A stretch of 35,146 nucleotides of DNA, taken from positions 1 through 35,146 of the forward strand of contig JADYZZ010000085.1 of NCBI GenBank assembly GCA_020852865.1, in the 5' to 3' direction. Position numbers and translations under genes: made by a program. The notes beneath the pieces are model-generated. The model made no database searches, was not told where the DNA came from, and saw nothing but the letters and a program-made list of their open reading frames with translations. This DNA is from Rubrivivax sp. Lineage in GTDB: Bacteria; Pseudomonadota; Gammaproteobacteria; Burkholderiales; Burkholderiaceae_C. Below are positions 28,008 through 35,146 of the stretch, one piece after another. Each line of letters opens with the position of its first letter. The stretch's first letter is position 1.

Positions 28008-28529
28008 ATGATCCTGCCGCGCGCGAGCGACCAGCTGCTGCTGCCGGTCAACCCGCTGTTCATCGTCTTCACGCTGGCCGCGGCCTTCGCCCTGGCGCTG
28101 CTGCCGCTGGGCCGCATGCCGGCGCTGCCCGACTGGTTGGCGCTCACGCTCGTGTTCTGGAACGTGCACCAGCCGCGGCGCGTGGGCATCGGCTGGGCCT
28201 TCCTGCTCGGGCTGGCGATCGACGTGCACCAGGGCGCGCTGCTCGGCCAGCACGCGCTCGCCTACACGCTGCTCAGCTTCGCGGCGATCGCGATGCACCG
28301 CCGCCTGCTCTGGTTCGGCCTGGCCGAGCAGGCACTGCAGATCGCGCCGCTGTTCCTGGCGACGCACCTGGTCGAGCTGGTGGTGCGGCTGGCCGCCGGC
28401 GGCATGTTCCCGGGCTGGTCGCTGCTGGCCGCGCCGCTGGCCGAGGCGCTGCTGTGGCCGCTGGCGGTGACCCTGCTGCTGGCGCCGCAGCGCCGCGCGC
28501 CCGACCCCGACAAGAACCGTCCGCTGTGA
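28008..28529 (+). CDS. mreD: Rod-shape protein MreD
   Basis: 173 residues from the ATG at 28008, 19 bp after mreC. Small membrane protein with about five or six hydrophobic helices. The family motif GWAFLLGLAIDVHQGALLGQHAL is present, as is PALPDWLALTLVFWNVHQP. It is a component of the elongasome and works with MreC. The length is normal. Confidence 0.94.
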   Translation: MILPRASDQLLLPVNPLFIVFTLAAAFALALLPLGRMPALPDWLALTLVFWNVHQPRRVGIGWAFLLGLAIDVHQGALLGQHALAYTLLSFAAIAMHRRLLWFGLAEQALQIAPLFLATHLVELVVRLAAGGMFPGWSLLAAPLAEALLWPLAVTLLLAPQRRAPDPDKNRPL

Positions 28530-28548
28530 ACACGAGGGCGCCGGCGCC

Positions 28549-30570
28549 GTGACCGAACTGCGCGACATCGAGCGCGAGCGCGCGCGCTTCCAGGCCCGGC
28601 TGCTGGCGGCGGCGGCCTTCGTGCTGCTGGCCTTCGCGCTGCTGGCCGCGCGCCTGGTCGTCCTGCAGGTGCTGCGCCACGACGAGCTCGCCGAGCAGGC
28701 CGAGAACAACCGCGTCGCGGTGGTGCCGATCGTGCCCAACCGCGGCCTGATCGTCGATCGCCACGGCATCGTGCTGGCCACCAACTACTCGGCCTACACG
28801 CTCGAGATCACGCCCGCGCGCATCGCCGGCGGCGCGGCCGGGCTCGACGGCCTCGTCGACGCGCTGGCCCAGGTGGTGGAGATCCAGCCGCGCGACCGCA
28901 AGCGCTTCAGGCGGCTGCTCGAGGAGAGCAAGAGCTTCGAGTCGCTGCCGATCCGCACCCGACTCAGCGACGAGGAAGTGGCGCGCTTCGTCGCGCAGCG
29001 CTTCCGCTTCGCCGGCGTCGAGGTCAAGGCGCGCCTGTTCCGCAGCTATCCGCTGGGCGCCACCGGCAGCCATCTGCTGGGCTACATCGGACGCATCAAC
29101 CAGGCCGAGAAGAAGGCGATGGAGGACTGGCCCGACGAGGACCAGGCCAACTACAAGGGCACCGACCACATCGGCAAGCTCGGCCTCGAGCAGAGCTACG
29201 AGCGCGAGCTGCACGGCGCGACCGGCGTCGAGGAGGTCGAGACGAGCGCCGGCGGACGCGCCGTGCGGCGCCTGGCCAGCCAGCCGCCGACGCCGGGCAA
29301 CACGCTCGAGCTGTCGATCGACGTCAAGCTGCAGGCCTTGGTCGAACGGATGTTCGGGCGGCGGCGCGGCGCGCTCGTCGCACTCGACCCGCGCAACGGC
29401 GAGATCCTCGCCTTCGTCAGCATGCCGACCTTCGACCCCAACCTCTTCGTCGACGGCATCGACGCCGACAGTTGGCGCGAGCTCAACGAGTCGATCGACA
29501 AACCGCTGCTCAACCGCGCGCTGCGCGGCACCTACCCGCCGGGCTCGACCTACAAACCCTACATGGCGCTGGCTGCGCTGGCCACCGGCAAGCGCACGCC
29601 GCAGCAGACGATCGCCGACCCCGGCTACTTCTGGTTCGGCAACCACAAGTTCCGCGACGACAAGGAGGGCGGGCACGGCATCGTCGACATGTACCGCTCG
29701 ATCGTGCAGAGCTGCGACACCTACTACTACATCCTCGCCAACGACCTCGGCGTCGACACCATGGCCGCGCAGATGCGCCCGTTCGGCTTCGGCGAGGCGA
29801 CCGGCATCGACCTCGAGGGCGAGGCGCGCGGCATCCTGCCCTCCACCGAGTGGAAGCGGCGCGCCTACCGCAAGCCCGAGCAGCAGCGCTGGTACGCCGG
29901 CGAGACGATCTCGCTGGGCATCGGCCAGGGCTACAACAGCTTCACCGTGCTGCAGATGGCCAACGCGATCGCGACGCTGGCCGCCGGCGGCCAGCGCCGC
30001 CGGCCGCACCTGGTGCGCGAGGTGGTCGATCCGGTCGCCGACACGCGGCGCGCCGTCGCCGCCGACGCGCCGGCACCCGCACCCATGCGGCCCGAGCACC
30101 TCGAGGTGGTCCGCAACGCCCTGATCGGCGTCAACCGGGAGGGCACGTCGGCGGCGGCGTTCCGCGCCGCGCCCTATGTCAGTGCCGGCAAGACCGGCAC
30201 GGCGCAGGTCGTCGGCATCAAGCAGGACCAGAAGTACAACGCCGCGCAGCTCGCCGAGCACCTGCTCGACCATGCGCTGTACATCGCCTATGCCCCGGCC
30301 GAAGAGCCGCGCGTCGCGCTCGCGCTCGTCGTCGAGAACGCCGGCTTCGGCGCGCAGGCCGCCGCGCCGATCGCGCGTCGCGTGTTCGACTACCTGCTGC
30401 TCGGTCAGGTGCCCAGCGAAGAGGACCTGGGCGCGGTCGCCCAGGGCAAGGCGACGACGCCGATCGGCAAGCCGCGCCTGGCCGCCGAGTGGCTCCTGCC
30501 CGGCCAGCCCCTGCCGCCAGCGGCCGCCGGGCCCGCGGCGCCGGCGCCCAGGCTGGCGTCCGCGCGATGA
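28549..30570 (+). CDS. mrdA: Penicillin-binding protein 2, elongasome transpeptidase
   Basis: 673 residues, GTG at 28549. One N-terminal transmembrane helix (about 20-40) precedes the pedestal (IVPNRGLIVDRHGIVLATNYSAY) and the transpeptidase domain. Active-site motifs: Ser333-x-x-Lys336 (PGSTYKP), SCD at 388-390 in place of the usual SxN form but normal for PBP2, and KTG at 548-550 (SAGKTGTAQV). A Pro/Ala tail ends the protein. It cross-links peptidoglycan during side-wall growth together with RodA, whose ATG overlaps its stop. Confidence 0.97.
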   Translation: MTELRDIERERARFQARLLAAAAFVLLAFALLAARLVVLQVLRHDELAEQAENNRVAVVPIVPNRGLIVDRHGIVLATNYSAYTLEITPARIAGGAAGLDGLVDALAQVVEIQPRDRKRFRRLLEESKSFESLPIRTRLSDEEVARFVAQRFRFAGVEVKARLFRSYPLGATGSHLLGYIGRINQAEKKAMEDWPDEDQANYKGTDHIGKLGLEQSYERELHGATGVEEVETSAGGRAVRRLASQPPTPGNTLELSIDVKLQALVERMFGRRRGALVALDPRNGEILAFVSMPTFDPNLFVDGIDADSWRELNESIDKPLLNRALRGTYPPGSTYKPYMALAALATGKRTPQQTIADPGYFWFGNHKFRDDKEGGHGIVDMYRSIVQSCDTYYYILANDLGVDTMAAQMRPFGFGEATGIDLEGEARGILPSTEWKRRAYRKPEQQRWYAGETISLGIGQGYNSFTVLQMANAIATLAAGGQRRRPHLVREVVDPVADTRRAVAADAPAPAPMRPEHLEVVRNALIGVNREGTSAAAFRAAPYVSAGKTGTAQVVGIKQDQKYNAAQLAEHLLDHALYIAYAPAEEPRVALALVVENAGFGAQAAAPIARRVFDYLLLGQVPSEEDLGAVAQGKATTPIGKPRLAAEWLLPGQPLPPAAAGPAAPAPRLASAR

Positions 30571-31730
30571 ACAGCGTCGTCTTCGAGCGCCCGTCGCTGC
30601 GCCAGCGCCTGCGGCCGGTGTTCGGCGGCTTCGACGGCCCGCTCGCGCTCGCCGCGCTGCTGCTGGCCGTGATCGGGCTGGTCACGATGTACTCGGCCGG
30701 CTTCGATCAGGGCACGCGCGTGGCCGACCACGTGCGCAACCTCGCGATCGCGCTGGCGGTGCTGTTCGTCACCGCCCAGGTCTCGCCGCACAAGCTGCAA
30801 CGGCTGGCGCTGCCGCTGTACGTCGTCGGGCTGGCGCTGCTCGTCGCCACCGCGCTGCCGGGCCTGGGCATCGCCAAGAAGGGCGCCACGCGCTGGCTCA
30901 ACGTCGGCGTCGTGATCCAGCCCAGCGAGATGATGAAGGTCGCGATGCCGCTGATGCTCGCCTGGTGGTTCCAGAAGCGCGAGGGCCAGTTGCGCGCGCT
31001 CGACTTCCTCGTCGCGGGCGTGCTGCTGCTGCTGCCGGTGGCGCTGGTGGCCAGGCAGCCCGACCTCGGCACCGCGGTGCTGGTGCTGGCCTCGGGCATC
31101 TACGTCATCTTCTTCGCCGGGCTGTCGTGGCGCCTGGTGGTGCCGGCGCTGCTGCTCGGCGCCGCGGCGGTTGCGGTGCTCGCGCTGACGCAGGATCGCC
31201 TCTGCGAGCCCGGCGTGTCGTGGCCGCTGCTGCGCGAGTACCAGCGCCACCGCATCTGCACGCTGCTCGACCCGAGCACCGACCCGCTGGGCAAGGGCTT
31301 CCACATCATCCAGGGCATGATCGCGATCGGCTCGGGCGGCCTCACCGGCAAGGGCTTCATGCAGGGCACGCAGACGCACCTGGAGTTCATCCCCGAGCAC
31401 ACCACCGACTTCATCTTCGCCGCCTTCGGCGAGGAGTTCGGCCTGGCCGGAGCCGTCGTGCTGCTTGCCGCCTTCGCCTTCCTGATCCTCCGCGGCCTGA
31501 TGATCGCCGCCGAAGCCCCCACCGTCTTCGCGCGGCTGCTCGGCGCCGCGGTGACGATGAGCCTGTTCACCTATGCGTTCGTCAACATGGGCATGGTGAG
31601 CGGCATCCTGCCGGTGGTGGGCGTGCCCCTGCCCTTCGTCAGCTATGGCGGCACGGCGATGGTCTCGCTCGGACTGGGGCTGGGCATCCTGATGTCGATC
31701 GCGCGCAGCAAGCGGCTGATGCCCTCGTGA
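30567..31730 (+). CDS. rodA: SEDS peptidoglycan glycosyltransferase RodA
   Basis: 387 residues. The ATG at 30567 overlaps the mrdA stop (ATGA). About ten transmembrane helices. SEDS motifs: KGATRWLNVGVVIQPSEMMK, ARQPDLGTAVLV with the catalytic-region Asp, GLTGKGFMQGTQTHLEFIPEHTTDFIFAAFGEE, and the C-terminal PLPFVSYGGTAMVSL. It polymerises lipid II into glycan strands for the elongasome. The last gene of the operon; a copy of the dispersed repeat begins at the very next base. Confidence 0.97.
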   Translation: MNSVVFERPSLRQRLRPVFGGFDGPLALAALLLAVIGLVTMYSAGFDQGTRVADHVRNLAIALAVLFVTAQVSPHKLQRLALPLYVVGLALLVATALPGLGIAKKGATRWLNVGVVIQPSEMMKVAMPLMLAWWFQKREGQLRALDFLVAGVLLLLPVALVARQPDLGTAVLVLASGIYVIFFAGLSWRLVVPALLLGAAAVAVLALTQDRLCEPGVSWPLLREYQRHRICTLLDPSTDPLGKGFHIIQGMIAIGSGGLTGKGFMQGTQTHLEFIPEHTTDFIFAAFGEEFGLAGAVVLLAAFAFLILRGLMIAAEAPTVFARLLGAAVTMSLFTYAFVNMGMVSGILPVVGVPLPFVSYGGTAMVSLGLGLGILMSIARSKRLMPS

Positions 31731-31747
31731 GAGCCTGTGAAGAGGGA
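31731..31747 (-). repeat. Partial copy of the dispersed element after rodA
   Basis: The plus strand reads GAGCCTGTGAAGAGGGA, matching the conserved TCTTCACAGGCTC end of the other copies in reverse orientation. It starts directly after the rodA stop; the other half is absent or too diverged. Confidence 0.6.
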
Positions 31748-31763
31748 TGCGCGCTTCGGCCGA

Positions 31764-31835
31764 GCGCAGGCGCAGGCGCAGGCGCAGGCGCAGGCGCACG
31801 CGCACGCGCACGCGGACGCGCACGCGCACGCGGAC
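31764..31835. repeat. Twelve-unit hexanucleotide tandem array
   Basis: Five GCGCAG units are followed by seven GCGCAC/GCGGAC units, without interruption, in the 133-bp gap between the convergent rodA and sensor kinase genes. No gene is seen here. Alternating purine/pyrimidine GC runs could adopt unusual DNA structure; unit number is likely to vary between strains. Confidence 0.9.
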
Positions 31836-31863
31836 GCGGCGGCAAGCCGGAGCCGCGCCGCGA

Positions 31864-33486
31864 TCAGGCGGCGCTCTGGCGCGGCAGCCGCACCGTGAAC
31901 CGCGCGCCCGGCGCGCTGCCATCGCTGCGGTCGCGCCCCTCGCTGCCCTCGGCGCCGTCACTGCCCTCGCTGCCCCCACTGCCCTCGCTGCCCTCGCTGC
32001 CGCGCGCCCGCGCGTCGCCGACGGCGACGCTGCCGCCGTGCCGGTGCGCGATCTCCTGCACGATGGCCAGGCCGAGCCCGCTGCCGTCGGCCTGCGCTTC
32101 GGGCGAGCGATAGAAGGGCTGGAACACGCGCTCGCGCTCGGCCGGCGCAATGCCCGGTCCGGTGTCCTCGACTTCGAGCACGACGCCGGGGCCGGCCGGA
32201 TCGGCCAGCACACGCGCGGTCACGCTGCCGCCGGCCGGCGTGTACTGCAGCGCGTTGTCGACCAGGTTGCGCACCAGCTCGCCGAGCAGCACCGGCTCGG
32301 CAAGCAGCCGCGTCGCCGCCGCCTCCGGCGAGCCGACCGCGGGAACCGTCTCCGGGCCCTCGTAGCCGAGGTCGATGCGCCGCTCGATCGCGCGCGGCAC
32401 GAAGTCGCGCACCACGGCGCGCGTGATCGCGCCCAGGTCGACCCACTGGCGCCGCAGCCGCTCGCCGCTGTCCTCGGCACGCGCCATCGCCAGCAGCTGG
32501 TTGACCATGTGCGAGGCGCGCTGCGTCGAGCGCGCGATCTGGCGCAACGAGTGCCGGGCCGCCTCGGCGCCGGCCGGACCGCCGTCGATCTCGCGCGCGG
32601 CGAGCTCGGCCTGCATGCGCAGCCCGGCCAGCGGGGTCTTCAACTGATGCGCCGCGTCGGCCAGGAAGTGGCGCTGTGCGGCGATCGACTTGTCCAGCCG
32701 CCCGAGCAGGTCGTTGATCGAACGCACCAGCGGCGCCACCTCCTCGGGCACGTCGCGGTCGGGGATCGGCGAGAGATCGCTGCTCTCGCGCCGGCGGATG
32801 CGCCGCTGCAGCTCCTCGAGCGGACGGAACCCGCGCGTGAGCGCGAACCACACCAGCAGCACGGCCAGCGGCAGGATCAGGAACTGCGGCAGCAGCACGC
32901 CCTTGATGATCTCGGTGGCCAGGCGCTGGCGGTCTTCGAGCGTCTCGGCCACCTGCACCAGCGCGTCGTCGTCGGGAGCGGCGCTGCCGCTGCCCAGCCA
33001 CAGCCAGGCCACGCGCACCGGCGCGCCGTCGATGGCGTCGTCGCGCAGCTGCACCTCGCGCTCGGCGCCGGGGCCGCCGTCGGGCACCGCGAGTCGGGCC
33101 TCGCCGGCGAGCAGTTCGCCGCGCCGGCCCAGCACCTGGAACCAGCGCTGCTCGTCGGCGTCGCCGCCCAGCAGCATCAGCGCCGCGCGCTCGACTTCGC
33201 CGCGCTGCACCTGCGGCCGCGCGGCTCCGGGGCGCGGCGTGGCGACGACGGCCAGCGCCTGCACCTGGCGCGTGAGCTCGAGGTCGAAGGGCCGGTTGGC
33301 GATGTTCTGTGCCACGCCCCAGGTCAGCGCCAGGCTCATCGGCCAGAGGAACAGCAGCGGCGCCAGCACCCAGTCGAGCAGCTCGCCGAACAGCGAGCGC
33401 GAGTCGCTGCGCCGGTGCGTGAACGGCCCCGGCGCGGGCTCGGCCGGCGCGGCATCGAGCGGCACGTGCGACGCGGCCTGGGACAT
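31864..33486 (-). CDS. Sensor histidine kinase, TctE-like
   Basis: 540 residues. Transmembrane helices at about 39-60 and 195-216 enclose a periplasmic sensor domain of about 135 residues. Then a HAMP-like region, the phospho-acceptor His280 (AAHQLKTPLAGLR), the N box (NLVDNALQYTP, 407-417), G1 (DTGPGI, 441-446) and G2 (GSGLGLAI, 468-475). A Gly/Ser/Glu/Asp repeat (495-525) is inserted before the final strand ARFTVRLP of the ATPase domain, which is unusual. The family includes TctE and QseC-like kinases; the stimulus cannot be read. The response regulator lies 53 bp upstream on the same strand. Confidence 0.92.
   Translation of the reverse strand: MSQAASHVPLDAAPAEPAPGPFTHRRSDSRSLFGELLDWVLAPLLFLWPMSLALTWGVAQNIANRPFDLELTRQVQALAVVATPRPGAARPQVQRGEVERAALMLLGGDADEQRWFQVLGRRGELLAGEARLAVPDGGPGAEREVQLRDDAIDGAPVRVAWLWLGSGSAAPDDDALVQVAETLEDRQRLATEIIKGVLLPQFLILPLAVLLVWFALTRGFRPLEELQRRIRRRESSDLSPIPDRDVPEEVAPLVRSINDLLGRLDKSIAAQRHFLADAAHQLKTPLAGLRMQAELAAREIDGGPAGAEAARHSLRQIARSTQRASHMVNQLLAMARAEDSGERLRRQWVDLGAITRAVVRDFVPRAIERRIDLGYEGPETVPAVGSPEAAATRLLAEPVLLGELVRNLVDNALQYTPAGGSVTARVLADPAGPGVVLEVEDTGPGIAPAERERVFQPFYRSPEAQADGSGLGLAIVQEIAHRHGGSVAVGDARARGSEGSEGSGGSEGSDGAEGSEGRDRSDGSAPGARFTVRLPRQSAA
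31941..32003 (-). repeat. Seven-unit 9-bp repeat inside the kinase gene
   Basis: Units of the type CGCTGCCCT (plus strand) code a Ser-Glu-Gly tripeptide repeat on the minus strand. Three units are identical; the others differ at one to four positions. The frame is kept whatever the unit number. Confidence 0.85.
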
Positions 33487-33539
33487 CGCTCAGCGGCTGC
33501 GCATGCGCGGCCCGGCGGCGGCCGGGCGGGGGGCACCGC

Positions 33540-34211
33540 TCACGTCGCGATTTTCTCGAGGCAGTAGCCCAGGCCGCGCACGGTGGCGATGCGCACCGGC
33601 CCCTGTTCGATCTTCTTGCGCAGCCGGTGGATGTAGACCTCGATGGCGTTGTTGCTGACCTCCTCGCCCCACTCGCACAGGCGCTCGACGAGCTGGTCCT
33701 TGCTCACCAGACGCCCGGCGCGCTGCAGCAGCACCTCGAGCAGCGAGATCTCGCGCGCCGACAGCTCGACCATCTGGTCGTTGAGGTAGGCCACGCGGCC
33801 GGTGGCGTCGAAGGTGAGCGGCCCGTGCCTGAGCAGGCTGGACGCGGTACCCAGGCCGCGGCGCATCAGCGCGCGCACGCGCGCCTCGAGCTCCTGCAGC
33901 GAGAACGGCTTGGCCATGTAGTCGTCGGCGCCGAGGTCCAGGCCCTTGACGCGCTGCTCGACGCTGTCGGCCGCGGTGAGAATGAGCACCGGCAGGCTCG
34001 CGCCGCGCCCGCGCAGCTTGCGCAGCACCTCGAAGCCGTGCAGCCGGGGCAGGCCCAGATCGAGGATGAGCAGATCGAACTCGTGCGCCGCCAGCGCGGC
34101 GTCGGCCTCGCTGCCCGAGGCCACGCGGTCGACCGCGTAGCCGCTGGCGCGCAGCGTGCGCAGCAGGCCGTCGGCAAGCACCTGGTCGTCTTCGGCGATG
34201 AGGATGCGCAT
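33540..34211 (-). CDS. OmpR-family response regulator, TctD-like
   Basis: 223 residues from the ATG at 34211; the frame is open upstream, but the receiver domain begins exactly here (MRILIAEDD). Receiver residues: Asp8, Asp9, phospho-acceptor Asp51 (LLILDLGLP), Thr79 and Lys101 (DYMAKPFS). The C-terminal winged-helix domain (about 125-220) contains LSAREISLLEVLLQRAGRLVSK and SNNAIEVYIHRLRKKI, then VRGLGYCLEK. It should bind DNA after phosphorylation by the kinase encoded downstream. The target genes are unknown. Confidence 0.95.
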   Translation of the reverse strand: MRILIAEDDQVLADGLLRTLRASGYAVDRVASGSEADAALAAHEFDLLILDLGLPRLHGFEVLRKLRGRGASLPVLILTAADSVEQRVKGLDLGADDYMAKPFSLQELEARVRALMRRGLGTASSLLRHGPLTFDATGRVAYLNDQMVELSAREISLLEVLLQRAGRLVSKDQLVERLCEWGEEVSNNAIEVYIHRLRKKIEQGPVRIATVRGLGYCLEKIAT

Positions 34212-34418
34212 GGCTCTCGTCTCCCGTGGACCCTGCCGCCGCGCGCCCCTGTCCACAGCCCGGGGGGCCGCGCCTGACCGGCAACCGGCACGCCCCGGCC
34301 CGGCGCGCGCCCTGGGCACGATTCTAGGAGTGCACGCCGATCCGCTCCGGCCCCGTGGCCCAAGGCCACTCCCTCCGACGGACGCCCCCGACCGATGCCC
34401 GCGACTCCCCCGCAAGAG

Positions 34419-34434
34419 CTGTACACATATCCAG
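34419..34434 (+). promoter_or_regulatory. LexA operator (SOS box) upstream of recA
   Basis: CTGTACACATATCCAG matches the CTGT-N8-ACAG LexA consensus of beta/gammaproteobacteria with a single mismatch in the last half-site, and the centre is AT-rich and alternating as expected. It lies 71 bp before the recA start and overlaps the -35 region, so LexA would block transcription until DNA damage. Confidence 0.88.
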
Positions 34435-34449
34435 CCCATGCCGCATAAT
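34422..34449 (+). promoter_or_regulatory. Probable sigma-70 promoter of recA
   Basis: -35 TACACA (34422-34427) and -10 CATAAT (34444-34449), spaced 16 bp. The -35 lies within the LexA operator. Confidence 0.55.
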
Positions 34450-34505
34450 CGCCGTCACGGAGAACCGCCTTGCCCCCCACCGCCAAACCCAAGCCAGGAG
34501 CCGCC

Positions 34506-35146
<641 letters not shown>

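Larger units (their letters stand above)
34212..34505. other. Divergent intergenic region with the recA promoter
   Basis: 294 bp between the response regulator and recA. The right part holds the LexA-type operator, a promoter and the recA ribosome binding site. The left part holds GC-rich sequence without a recognised element; the promoter of the two-component operon must lie there. Confidence 0.6.

Noticed and set aside
31764..31835. CRISPR-like array
   Set aside because: The units are only 6 bp, contiguous and without spacers, so this is a microsatellite.
31747..33567. Plus-strand open frame beginning with an Arg-Thr repeat through the hexanucleotide array
   Set aside because: It is antisense to the histidine kinase, and the Arg-rich start is only the translation of the tandem array.

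Overview
The window is very GC-rich and densely coded. Several blocks look like a betaproteobacterium of the order Burkholderiales (Rubrivivax/Leptothrix/Methylibium type): gatCAB divergent from mreBCD-mrdA-rodA, xthA-pyrE beside gatB, and a TctD/TctE-like two-component pair ahead of recA. The taxon is inferred from gene order, GC content and family resemblance only; no 16S rRNA gene or other direct marker is present.

Region 1 (1-9117, + strand) is a tightly overlapping operon: three membrane proteins of unknown function, a MoxR AAA+ ATPase, a DUF58 protein, a BatA-like membrane protein and a large von Willebrand A / amidotransferase-like membrane protein. Region 2 (9175-12597, - strand) is a complete ferric-iron ABC importer (ATPase, permease, binding protein). 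Region 3 (12946-19646, + strand) is the most notable part: a complete six-gene ebo 'metabolite traffic' cluster in the order eboF-A-B-D-E-C, i.e. alkaline-phosphatase-like protein, EboA, TatD-like hydrolase, sugar-phosphate cyclase, TIM-barrel protein and UbiA-like membrane protein. A small ferredoxin with one altered cluster motif follows (19719-20021).

Region 4 (20079-25631) is housekeeping: exonuclease III, orotate phosphoribosyltransferase, a DUF4124 envelope protein and the GatCAB amidotransferase. Region 5 (25911-31730, + strand) is the elongasome operon mreB-mreC-mreD-mrdA-rodA. Region 6 (31864-34211, - strand) is a sensor kinase and its response regulator. The window ends inside recA, which has a clear LexA-type operator over its promoter.

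Two repeat themes run across the window. First, a roughly 40-bp partly palindromic element recurs between genes, usually right after a stop codon, near 3887, 3930, 11475, 14358, 19690, 20034 and 31731. Two copies lie head-to-tail-inverted between moxR and the DUF58 gene, and two inverted copies bracket the ferredoxin gene. Second, short tandem repeats of 6, 9 or 18 bp occur inside linkers of several proteins and as a 12-unit hexanucleotide array after rodA. No tRNA, rRNA, CRISPR array, phage or insertion sequence was recognised.
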